Positions 51,428 to 57,879 of a stretch of DNA of 57,879 nt are shown one piece after another. The notes beneath the pieces were generated by a model, which was given only the letters and a program-made list of their open reading frames with translations, ran no database searches and was not told where the DNA came from. A program made the translations under genes and the position numbers. This stretch comes from an uncultured beta proteobacterium (GTDB lineage: Bacteria; Pseudomonadota; Gammaproteobacteria; Burkholderiales; SG8-41). The first letter of the stretch is position 1, and every line of letters starts with the position of its first letter. The stretch is taken from positions 1 through 57,879 of the forward strand of contig CAITMU010000033.1 of the NCBI GenBank assembly GCA_903893565.1. The letters are read 5' to 3'.

Positions 51428-52648
51428 TTAGATCACGCCATCAGTTTTTAATTGATTAAATTCCGTGACACTTAATCCTAAGCGATCGATGTAAATTTCT
51501 TTATTGTGAACCCCCATGTCAAGGCCCGTATGCAAAATGCGACCAGGGGTTTCTGATAAGCGTGGTAAAACGTCTGGCATGCGAATAGTACCTAAATCGG
51601 GGTCGTCCAGAGTTTTCAAGACTTTGCGATCAATCATGTGGGGATCTTCAGCTAAATCTTTAAAATCGTAAATGGGAACAGCCGCCACTTGAGCCTTAAC
51701 TAGCCGTGCAATACAGTCTTTCTGCGGTAGCTGTGCGACCCAGTCTCCCACAATTTGATCAAGCGCTTCCACATTAGCCAAGCGGTGTTGGTTGGTATCA
51801 AAGCGTGAATCTTGTAAAAGATCGGCTCGACCCATTTCATGGAACAGGCGTTCCGTGATATTTTGAGTAGAGCTTGAAATAGCGATCCAACGTTCATCTT
51901 GTGTGCGATAAGTATTTCTCGGGGCAGATCCGGAGGTGCGATTGCCGGTGCGTTTACCCGGGAGTCCTAATTGATCGTAAGCGACGGCATGAGGGGTCAG
52001 TAGGGTGTAAAGACCTTCGAGCAAGCTCACGTCAATACTTTGTCCACGGCCACTTTTACCCGCGTCTCGCTGATAAAGGCAGAGCAGTGCACCGATGACG
52101 GCATAAAGGGCGGCAACGGTATCAGCCATTGGAAAAGAAGGTAATGTGGGAGGGCCATCGGGCTGGCCCGTGACATGGGCAAATCCACTCATGGCCTCAG
52201 CCAACGTGCCAAAGCCAGGCCGATCTTTGTAGGGGCCCGTTTGACCAAAACCAGACACGCGTATCATGGTTAAGCCGGTACTCAGTGCACGAAGCTTTTC
52301 AAAGCCTAAATTCCATTTTTCAAAAGTACCTGCGCGAAAACTCTCAATTAAGATATCCGCCTGAGTGGCTTTAATTAAACGACAAAAAAGCGCTTGTCCT
52401 GCTGGGTGACTTAACGACAGAGTCACCGTTTTTTTGTTGCGTGAGAGCTGCTTCCATGTCAAGGGCACGCCATTTTTATTGCGCCCGAAATAACGTCCCT
52501 GATCGCCCCCTTTCGGATTTTCGACTTTAATAACTTCGGCACCAAAGTCCCCGAGCATCATGGCAATGGTGGGGCCCGCAACTACCTGTCCACAGTCAAT
52601 AACGGTCAGCCCATGTAAGGGTAGGTTTTTTTCGGTTTGTTCAGTCAT
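51428..52648 (-). CDS. CaiB/BaiF family CoA-transferase (second copy)
   Basis: A second family III CoA-transferase, 406 residues, clearly homologous to but divergent from the copy at 50148-51371. Shared landmarks are GLTVIDCGQVVAGPTIAMML, GAEVIKVENPKGGDQGR, VSGFGQTGPYKDRPGF and the probable catalytic Asp in PMADTVAALYAVIG. I chose ATG 52648 (MTEQTEKNLPLHG); an in-frame start at 52783 would add 45 residues of unrelated sequence. Two similar enzymes facing each other may be the subunits or alternative partners of one acyl-CoA pathway, or simply paralogues. Confidence 0.92.
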   Translation of the reverse strand: MTEQTEKNLPLHGLTVIDCGQVVAGPTIAMMLGDFGAEVIKVENPKGGDQGRYFGRNKNGVPLTWKQLSRNKKTVTLSLSHPAGQALFCRLIKATQADILIESFRAGTFEKWNLGFEKLRALSTGLTMIRVSGFGQTGPYKDRPGFGTLAEAMSGFAHVTGQPDGPPTLPSFPMADTVAALYAVIGALLCLYQRDAGKSGRGQSIDVSLLEGLYTLLTPHAVAYDQLGLPGKRTGNRTSGSAPRNTYRTQDERWIAISSSTQNITERLFHEMGRADLLQDSRFDTNQHRLANVEALDQIVGDWVAQLPQKDCIARLVKAQVAAVPIYDFKDLAEDPHMIDRKVLKTLDDPDLGTIRMPDVLPRLSETPGRILHTGLDMGVHNKEIYIDRLGLSVTEFNQLKTDGVI

Positions 52649-53010
52649 AAAAACTTTCGCTAGGTGGTAAGAAATAAAGAGGTAGAGCCGATCGAATAAT
52701 GAGGCAGACAATACACGCAAGCGCGTTTGTCTGTTTTGGTGCTTTTTTTTAATAGGCGTCCACTGTCGTAATCCAGACCCCAATAATAAGGCCTTACGGC
52801 CCCACGGAAGAGGGTCAATTTTGTGGGGTAGTAAGGCACGGAATCTACAGTACCCACAATGGGGGTAGTGCTATGAGGGGTAAAAACCAAAGGATTTGGC
52901 GAGGGTTGGGTCATCGTTCTAGTATAGTCAATTCTATACTATGAAAAAAATCCACCTATTTTTCTTAAGTAAATTTTGGTGGTAGTGTGTAGTTTACTAC
53001 TGAACTATTC
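52649..53010. other. Gap upstream of second CaiB, with A/T inverted repeat
   Basis: About 360 bp without a supported gene. The notable item is an inverted repeat, TAGTATAG (52920-52927) and CTATACTA (52934-52941), with a 6-base spacer. It places a TATACT hexamer on each strand, so it could be an operator or overlapping divergent -10 elements. Composition changes to G/C-rich within 120 bp to the right, so this is near the left edge of the accessory patch. Confidence 0.45.
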
Positions 53011-53041
53011 GCTCTTGGCGCCAAATAGTTATGCTGCGGGT
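53011..53041 (+). repeat. 31-bp direct repeat, left copy (flanks fic)
   Basis: Matches the copy at 54289-54319 at 28 of 31 positions in the same orientation; both start GCTCTTGG and end ATGCTGCGGGT. It lies 16 bp beyond the fic stop codon. The similarity ends abruptly on both sides. Confidence 0.75.
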
Positions 53042-53057
53042 TTCTTGATAGATGCAG

Positions 53058-54173
53058 TCAAGTTTTCCAATCGTAGGCGGTGCTGCGGCCACCTTCCGGC
53101 GTCTTCGTCAAAACGCCGATTGCCACCAGCGCGTTGATGTCGCGCAGAGCGGTGTCGGGAGAACACTTGGCAACGGCTGCCCACTTTCTGCTGGTGAGCT
53201 TGCCCTCAAAACCATCCAGCAGGCGGTTGAGCAACTTGATCTGCCGCTCGTTCATTGGCGTGCCGGCCCAGCGCTGCCAGAAGTTCGCCTTCACCATGAC
53301 GGCGGACAGTGTTACCTCTGCACCCTGCATCGCGCGCAACAAGCAACCCAGGAACCATTCAAGCCAGTCCGTCACGTCGAACGAGCCCTTCTGGGTGCGT
53401 TCCAGCATGTCATAGTAGTCCGTGCGTTCACGCTGGATTTGCGCCGACAGGCTGTAGAACCGTTGCGGCGATTGATCGGCGCGAGCCAGTGCCATATCCC
53501 CGACCGCTCGGGCAATACGGCCGTTGCCATCGTCGAAAGGGTGGATCGTCACGAACCACAGATGCACGAGGCCTGCCTTGACCAGTGGATCGGCTTTCTG
53601 GTCGATGTTGAACCACAACAACAGGTCCGACATCTCGGCATTCAGCAAATGGGCGGGCGGCGCTTCGAAGTGGACCTTCTGCCGGCCCACTGGACCGAAC
53701 ACCACCTGCATGGGCCCGCTTGAGTCGTCGCGCCAGCGTCCGGTGCGAATTTGCACCATGCCACTATAACCGGTTGGGAAAAGCGCGGCGTGCCAATCAA
53801 AAAATCGCTCCGGCGTCAGAGCCAAGTGATGATGGGTGGTCGCATCGAGGACCATGTCGACAATACCATCAACGTGCCTGTCGGCGGGCGCTAAGGCCCC
53901 GATGTCCACGCCCAAGCGCCGAGCGATTGAAGATCGGACTGCATCAGGATTGAGATGTTCCCCCTCGATTTCGCTGGTTTTGACCACGTCTTCGGTCAAT
54001 ACCCGCAAGGTGGCCTGCTCGCGCAGACCAAGCCCTAAGGTCTGCATCCGGCCGAGCAGATTGCCCTGCGCGCGATGCACCTGCCCGAGCAGACCCATCA
54101 GCCGCTGTACGTCATAGCGCCAGTGCGGCCAGTCTTGTTGCTGCCAGATGTAGGTATTTTCTCCGCTTTTCAT
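53058..54173 (-). CDS. Fic-domain protein with DUF4172-type N-terminus
   Basis: A 371-residue Fic protein, expected to transfer AMP (or another nucleotide part) to target proteins. The N-terminus (YIWQQQDWPHWRYD) is the domain often fused ahead of Fic. The inhibitory-helix motif TSEIEG (T66xxxE70G71) precedes the catalytic motif HPFDDGNGRIAR at 211-222, so activity is probably self-restrained. The C-terminal winged helix contains MNERQIKLLNRLLDG. I chose ATG 54173; the longer frame to 54302 adds Cys-rich sequence unlike the family. Third positions are strongly G/C, unlike the core genes, suggesting transfer. Direct repeats lie on both sides. Confidence 0.88.
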   Translation of the reverse strand: MKSGENTYIWQQQDWPHWRYDVQRLMGLLGQVHRAQGNLLGRMQTLGLGLREQATLRVLTEDVVKTSEIEGEHLNPDAVRSSIARRLGVDIGALAPADRHVDGIVDMVLDATTHHHLALTPERFFDWHAALFPTGYSGMVQIRTGRWRDDSSGPMQVVFGPVGRQKVHFEAPPAHLLNAEMSDLLLWFNIDQKADPLVKAGLVHLWFVTIHPFDDGNGRIARAVGDMALARADQSPQRFYSLSAQIQRERTDYYDMLERTQKGSFDVTDWLEWFLGCLLRAMQGAEVTLSAVMVKANFWQRWAGTPMNERQIKLLNRLLDGFEGKLTSRKWAAVAKCSPDTALRDINALVAIGVLTKTPEGGRSTAYDWKT

Positions 54174-54288
54174 GCGGTGATTATGCCGGGCATTTCCCGC
54201 AAAGGCTATATATTCTCCGCATTTATTGCATTGAATACAGGTGCTATTCGCCGCACACGACCATTCGACGGGTGCCGGAGGTGCCGTA

Positions 54289-54319
54289 GCTCTTGGGGTC
54301 AAATAGTAATGCTGCGGGT
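54289..54319 (+). repeat. 31-bp direct repeat, right copy (flanks fic)
   Basis: Partner of the repeat at 53011-53041 (28 of 31 identical; differences at positions 9, 11 and 20). It lies 39 bp beyond the toxin stop codon and 115 bp before the fic start, so each copy follows the 3' end of one accessory gene when read on the minus strand. Confidence 0.75.
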
Positions 54320-54358
54320 ATCAACGGTTCACGGCATCACTGTGTACAGCGTAGGCTC

Positions 54359-54772
54359 TCAGTGGGTCCAAGGGTTGGTCACGTCCAACCCCAGATCTGC
54401 AAAATCCCGACTATTGCGCGTGACCATACTCAAGCCATGCTGCGCGGCGGTTGCCCCCAAAAGACTGTCAATGGCTGGCAATGGGCGGCCTGCGGTGGCC
54501 ACCAATCTGCCCCAGCGGTTTGTCACTTTAGCGTCAACTGCCAGAATGCGGCCGGCAAAAAACCCCGGCAAGTCTGTTTCGAGCCAATCCGTCAGGGCCA
54601 TGCGCCGTTCGGCATCTGTCACCCCTTCGATGCCTTTACGCAATTCGCCCAGCGTCAGCACACTCAAAAACAGTGTGGATGCCGGTCGGCGAGAAAACCA
54701 CTCGACCACACCGCCCTCTGGCGTTTTGCGGCGAAGCTCAGACAAGACATTCGTATCGAGCAAATAGCTCAA
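54359..54772 (-). CDS. PIN-domain toxin (VapC/FitB type)
   Basis: A 137-residue PIN-domain ribonuclease, the toxin of a type II toxin-antitoxin pair. The acidic metal site is visible: Asp6 in LLDTNVLSEL, Glu43 in LTLGELRKG, Asp102 in PAIDSLLGATA, and TRNSRDF at 118-123. Such toxins usually cleave tRNA or rRNA. It starts at TTG 54772, overlapping the antitoxin stop as TTGA, so toxin translation is coupled to and weaker than antitoxin translation. High G/C third positions match the fic gene. Confidence 0.93.
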   Translation of the reverse strand: MSYLLDTNVLSELRRKTPEGGVVEWFSRRPASTLFLSVLTLGELRKGIEGVTDAERRMALTDWLETDLPGFFAGRILAVDAKVTNRWGRLVATAGRPLPAIDSLLGATAAQHGLSMVTRNSRDFADLGLDVTNPWTH

Positions 54773-55020
54773 AGCGACACCTCGCGGGTCAAACTGGTGT
54801 TGCGCTCGAGCGTGATGTCATCCGCCCCATACAGTGGGGACCGGCGCATAAAGTCGACCAGGGAATGCTCGTTGCCTGTCAGGCGTTCAAACATGGAGCG
54901 GGAGACCACCACCGCCACCGATTGGCCGTGCAGGGTGATGTTTTGTGGCCCCTCACTCTCTGCGCACTTGACCACTTCTGATAACCGGGCTTTGGCCTCT
55001 TGCATTTGCCATACGTGCAT
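54769..55020 (-). CDS. Phd/YefM-type antitoxin
   Basis: An 83-residue antitoxin. The N-terminus MHVWQMQEAKARLSEVV and VAVVVSRSMFERL are the Phd/YefM fold that binds DNA and folds the C-terminal tail onto the toxin. A GGAGG ribosome site sits 7 bp before the ATG at 55020. It overlaps the toxin gene by 4 nt and has a palindrome just upstream, as expected for autoregulation. Confidence 0.92.
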   Translation of the reverse strand: MHVWQMQEAKARLSEVVKCAESEGPQNITLHGQSVAVVVSRSMFERLTGNEHSLVDFMRRSPLYGADDITLERNTSLTREVSL

Positions 55021-55039
55021 GCTGAACCTCCACTTTGAG

Positions 55040-55064
55040 TATTCTGACTAGACAGGTCAGAATA
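55040..55064 (-). promoter_or_regulatory. Palindromic operator of the toxin-antitoxin operon
   Basis: Two perfect 9-base arms, TATTCTGAC and GTCAGAATA, separated by 7 bases, lie 20 bp before the antitoxin ATG. The position overlaps where the promoter must be. Phd/YefM antitoxins bind such palindromes, with the toxin as co-repressor. Confidence 0.7.
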
Positions 55065-55093
55065 TGGCATTTTCAGCCCTATGCTGTAAGCAC

Positions 55094-55714
55094 CTACGCC
55101 ATCCGGTAGCCCATCGCCTTGTAGCCGCGCTGGCGCTTACCCCACATTCGCAGCATTGCCGGATGACCGGTATCGACGAAATCAATGATGCGCACATCGG
55201 TCTTGGTGGCGTGCTCACGGTGCAGTCGACCTGCGTATTGCTGCAGCGTGCCCCTCCACGACACAGGCATTGCCAGCAACAGGGTATCGAGCGGCGGATG
55301 GTCAAAACCCTCACCGACCAGTTTCCCGGTCGCCAGCAGTACGCGAGGGGCATCAGAAGGTAGCGCCTCAAGTTCAGCGACCAACGTGGCACGCCGTTTT
55401 TTTGCTAACCGACCATGCAAAACAGTCAGTGCTGGAACTTTGCCGTTTAGAGCCGCCACCATGGAATCGAGATGCTAGTGCGTTCCGTCAGCACGAGGAC
55501 CTTACGGCCTTGCTTGTAGGCATTCTCGATCTTCGTCGCAATTGCGAAGTTTCGCGCAGGATCGCCGGCGATGTGCCGAAAAACATCCTGAATGCCCGCT
55601 TGCCTTTGGCAAATCAATCCGCGGGTGCAGTGTGCACGGCATGACGGCCGGATCGTGTGGCGCACCTGTCGGTTTCGGGGCGGGATGACGGGTTGGCCCG
55701 CACTGAAATAATAG
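55094..55714 (-). pseudogene. DEAD/DEAH-type helicase, 3' remnant with two frameshifts
   Basis: Three consecutive frames on the minus strand give the C-terminal third of a superfamily 2 helicase: FQCGPTRHPA to HPRIDLPK, then GIQDVFRHIAGD to KVLVLTERT, then MVAALNGKVPALTVLHGRL to the natural end MWGKRQRGYKAMGYRMA. The last frame contains LLATGKLVGEGFDHPPLD and QQYAGRLHRE (motifs V and VI). A 1-base gain near 55602 and a 1-base loss near 55475 break the frame. The ATPase core is absent; the remnant begins next to the tRNA-Ala 3' stem-loop. It cannot make a working helicase. Confidence 0.85.
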
Positions 55715-55720
55715 GCTGCC

Positions 55721-55739
55721 GGCCAGAGCATGTCTGGCC
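55721..55739 (-). terminator. Stem-loop after tRNA-Ala
   Basis: A perfect 7-bp stem GGCCAGA/TCTGGCC with a 5-base loop, 9 bp past the CCA end of the tRNA. On the minus strand it is followed by GGCAGCCTATTATTT, a loose T-rich tail. It likely ends the tRNA transcript. Confidence 0.5.
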
Positions 55740-55748
55740 TTGAGATAG

Positions 55749-55824
55749 TGGTGGAGACGAGGAGGATCGAACTCCCGACCTTCGCATTGCGAACGCGACA
55801 CTCTCCCAGCTGAGCTACGTCCCC
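55749..55824 (-). tRNA. tRNA-Ala (anticodon CGC)
   Basis: A complete 76-nt cloverleaf with encoded CCA. The acceptor stem GGGGACG/CGTCTCC has the G3-U70 pair that specifies alanine. D-arm GCTC...GAGT, anticodon stem TCGCG/TGCGA with loop TTCGCAA (anticodon CGC, codon GCG), five-base variable loop, and T-arm GGGAG-TTCGATC-CTCCT all fit. The first T-stem and last D-stem pairs are G-U. It separates the helicase remnant from the decayed fic end and is the probable anchor of the accessory patch. Confidence 0.95.
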
Positions 55825-55836
55825 ATTATGTAGTAA

Positions 55837-55842
55837 ATTATA
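55837..55842 (-). promoter_or_regulatory. TATAAT -10 element of tRNA-Ala
   Basis: A perfect TATAAT on the minus strand ends 12 bp before the first tRNA base, so transcription would start about 6 bp before the mature tRNA. No convincing -35 lies 16-18 bp upstream. Confidence 0.55.
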
Positions 55843-56015
55843 CTTGATTAAACTTTTTTCAGTAAACTCGCTCATTTTATCCTTATTAGAACGGGGTTTT
55901 TTATTTCTGTGTCCCACTGTTTTTCAGAGTAAAGATTGCTAAGAGCGATAAAAATGGGTATCTACACATTTCAATCCTTTCTTGTAAGCACCAAATAAAT
56001 TAAAAAAATTGGGAT

Positions 56016-56248
56016 TTCTGGCAACGCTGGACCGGTACGCCCAGGAACGAGCGGCAGATCAAATGGCTCAAACGTTTGCCCGATGGTTTCGAGTGTAAGC
56101 TGACCCGCAGCATGTGGGCCGCTGTTGCCAAGCGTTCCTCCGACACGGCACGGCACGACACGACATCAACGGGCTGATGGCATTCGGCTTTTTGACGAAG
56201 ACACCGGAGGGTTGCCGCAGTACCGCCTATGAGCTGTCTAGACCCTGA
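56016..56248 (+). pseudogene. Decayed second fic gene, 3' end only
   Basis: The plus strand encodes FWQRWTGTPRNERQIKWLKR and then WAAVAKRSSDTA, closely matching the C-terminal region of the intact Fic protein (FWQRWAGTPMNERQIKLLNR). After a frameshift it continues GFLTKTPEGCRSTAYE to a natural stop. The frame is broken at 56146-56165 by tandem 5-mers (CGGCA twice, CGACA twice). The upstream edge is abrupt, followed leftward by A/T-rich sequence. It lies in inverted orientation to the intact fic. Confidence 0.85.
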
Positions 56249-56378
56249 ACTTGAAGGGATCGAGGCGCGTGTGATCGCTCGTTCGACCCCACAATGAAGC
56301 ATCGAACTCCAATGGTAATGAAGTGTTACGAAAGTGTTCGTGGCGCCTTCTAGATATATTTTGTAGTTGAATCGCTAT

Positions 56379-57879
56379 TTAACTAAAAAAGTCTTTTTGC
56401 GTTAATTGAGCGCGTATCTTCTGAATGACTTCATTCCAGTTTCCAGGTTCACGTTGACGGAATAGACGGATAGAGGGATACCAGGGGCTATCATCTCGAT
56501 TAAGTAACCACCGCCAACAGCCGTCGAAACGACTTAATAGCCACACTGGTTTACCCATGGCGGCAGCCAAGTGAGCGGTTGAAGTATCGACTGAAATAAT
56601 AAGATCTAAATTATTGATGAGCGCCGCAGTATCAGCAAAATCATGAAGTTCGGCAGTGTAATCAATGATTGAAGGCCCATTCCATTCGAGTTGCATGATT
56701 TGCTTAAATTCAGATTCGGCTGGATCACCTTTTTGTAAGCTATAAAAAAATACATCTACATCTTTTAAAGCGGACCAATGGTGAAAGGGAAGATTTCTTC
56801 GCTCATTGACAGCCCATACCGCGGGTTGATTCGGTCTAAACCCACCAGACCACACTAAACCCACTTTTAATTTGTGAGTTGTACCTAATTTATCTCGCCA
56901 ATACCGGTCCTTATCTGGATCGGCAAAAAGATAGGGAACTCGGTTGGGTATTGTTTCTAAGGTTGTTTTAAATGCAAGTGGTAAACTCATTAAAGGGCAT
57001 TGATAATCAAATGCGGGTAGTTCTTCCCCCTCCACGATCAGCTGATGAATGCCAGGTAATGTGAAGAGCACATTTTTGAGCGGTTTTTGAACTTCTAATA
57101 TAACCTGAGCACCGAGCTTAGCCACTAAACTCGCATAACGGCAGAACTGAAGGGTGTCGCCTAAGCCCTGCTCACTGTACAGTAAGATGGTTTTATTCAC
57201 CAAAGAGTCTTTTCCTAACCATAGAGGTTTAGTAAACGTCCTTTGTATCCCCCTTTGTTTTGTGAGCCACCCCGATTCATACAGAGAAAAGCCTCGTTCA
57301 AGCTCTCCTTTTAACAATAAGGTGAGAGACTGATTCCAGAAAGCTTCTGGGAAAACTGGTTTTAAATGTATCGCTTTTTCGTAACAAGCCAGAGAGGCCT
57401 CTATTTGTTTAAGTTCTTTCAGCACGATGCCTTGATTAACATAGGCCATTGCAAAATTTTGGTTCAGTTGAGTCGCTTTAATATAATTAGCTAGTGCTTT
57501 TTCTAACTGCCCGAGTTCTTCGAAAACGCTCCCCCGATTGTTATAAGCTTCTGGATAATTTATTTTCAATGCAATCGCTTTGTTATAACTTTCTAGCGCT
57601 TCTGGTAATCTTTTAAGCTCACTTTGAACGACGCCACGGTTGTAATACGGCTCTACATAGCCAGGTTGTAAAACAATGGCCTTGTTATAACTTTCAAGGG
57701 CCGTGTCTAACTGTTTAAGATCGTGCAGCACACTGCCGCGATTGTTGTAAGCCAAAGCATAGTCTTGTTGTAGACCGATCGCTTTGTCATAGCTTATCAG
57801 CGCCCCCTCTAATTGCTGAAGTTCATGCTGGACGAGCCCAAAATTATTATAAACAGTGGCATTTGTGTTTTTTAGTTTA
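56379..57879 (-). CDS. TPR-repeat protein with GT9-like glycosyltransferase end, 5' partial
   Basis: The frame is open to the right window edge, so the N-terminus is missing; about 500 residues are visible. The first part is a series of about six 34-residue tetratricopeptide repeats, with YNNRG and ALESYNKAI recurring. The C-terminal part resembles heptosyltransferase-type enzymes: LLYSEQGLGDTLQFCRYA, KVGLVWSGG and the nucleotide-site LDLIISVDTSTAHLAAAMGKPVW. Such fusions modify surface structures or proteins, but the acceptor is unknown. A/T-rich codon use suggests a different origin from the neighbouring fic patch. Confidence 0.85.
   Translation of the reverse strand, partial: KLKNTNATVYNNFGLVQHELQQLEGALISYDKAIGLQQDYALAYNNRGSVLHDLKQLDTALESYNKAIVLQPGYVEPYYNRGVVQSELKRLPEALESYNKAIALKINYPEAYNNRGSVFEELGQLEKALANYIKATQLNQNFAMAYVNQGIVLKELKQIEASLACYEKAIHLKPVFPEAFWNQSLTLLLKGELERGFSLYESGWLTKQRGIQRTFTKPLWLGKDSLVNKTILLYSEQGLGDTLQFCRYASLVAKLGAQVILEVQKPLKNVLFTLPGIHQLIVEGEELPAFDYQCPLMSLPLAFKTTLETIPNRVPYLFADPDKDRYWRDKLGTTHKLKVGLVWSGGFRPNQPAVWAVNERRNLPFHHWSALKDVDVFFYSLQKGDPAESEFKQIMQLEWNGPSIIDYTAELHDFADTAALINNLDLIISVDTSTAHLAAAMGKPVWLLSRFDGCWRWLLNRDDSPWYPSIRLFRQREPGNWNEVIQKIRAQLTQKDFFS

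Noticed and set aside
51428..52783. Longer second CaiB protein starting at 52783
   Set aside because: The added 45 residues have no similarity to family N-termini; ATG 52648 gives 406 residues, matching the neighbouring copy of 407.
52660..52914. 84-codon minus-strand open frame upstream of the second CaiB gene
   Set aside because: No ribosome site, no recognisable domain, and irregular composition (Tyr/Pro/Lys runs); probably a chance frame in an intergenic region.
53052..53723. 223-codon open frame on the plus strand antisense to fic
   Set aside because: A mirror of the high-GC fic gene; composition is Arg/His/Gln-rich and no domain is visible.
54174..54302. N-terminal extension of fic to an ATG at 54302
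   Set aside because: It would add 43 residues unlike the family, cover the right direct repeat's flank, and precede the normal N-terminal domain start at 54173.
55749..56378. Attachment-site duplication of the tRNA-Ala 3' end
   Set aside because: I could not find a second copy of the last 15-20 tRNA bases in 52600-56400, so integration at the tRNA is supported only by position.

Overview
The window reads as a chromosomal segment of a betaproteobacterium, most likely order Burkholderiales. Supporting gene orders are dusB-fis-purH, amgK-murU beside divergent lptD-surA-pdxA-rsmA, and mrcA divergent from pilMNOPQ-aroK-aroB-dgt-gltB-gltD-hemE. A Bug-type solute receptor and two CaiB-type CoA-transferases also fit. 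Codon use in the core tolerates A/T at third positions, so this is a moderate-GC lineage; I cannot name the genus from sequence alone. hemF (oxygen-dependent), cytochrome c4 and UbiH-type ubiquinone synthesis indicate an aerobic, respiring cell. A complete set of type IV pilus assembly genes is present.

Layout. 1-9973 (minus strand): 5' part of priA, hemF, purD, purH, fis, dusB, then ubiH, pepP, murU and amgK, often joined by ATGA overlaps. 10031-15481 (plus): lptD, surA, pdxA, rsmA (outer-membrane assembly, vitamin B6, rRNA methylation). 15495-21709: gloA, rubredoxin, thiD-thiE-hemL, cytochrome c4, engB and hemB, with a probable minus-strand structured RNA between engB and hemB. 21792-39760: mrcA (minus), then the long plus-strand run pilMNOPQ, aroK, aroB, dgt, gltB, gltD, hemE. 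40124-45063: a complete branched-chain amino-acid ABC transporter (livFGMH plus the binding protein) read leftward from a near-consensus promoter. 45236-47903: ilvD and divergent lgt. 47932-52648: an acyl-CoA-type accessory cluster (Bug receptor, crotonase, two CaiB proteins).

52649-56378 is an accessory patch of different composition: an intact high-GC fic gene bracketed by 31-bp imperfect direct repeats, a Phd/VapC-type toxin-antitoxin pair with its own palindromic operator, a frameshifted helicase 3' remnant, tRNA-Ala(CGC), and a second, decayed fic 3' end in the opposite orientation. The right edge holds a TPR-glycosyltransferase gene that runs off the window.

The genes likely to act together are the heme set (hemF, hemL, hemB, hemE), ammonia assimilation (gltBD), branched-chain amino-acid uptake and synthesis (liv, ilvD), peptidoglycan recycling and synthesis (amgK, murU, mrcA), envelope biogenesis (lptD, surA, lgt) and the type IV pilus. 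The least explained items are the engB-hemB RNA and the repeat-bounded fic/toxin-antitoxin patch around tRNA-Ala.
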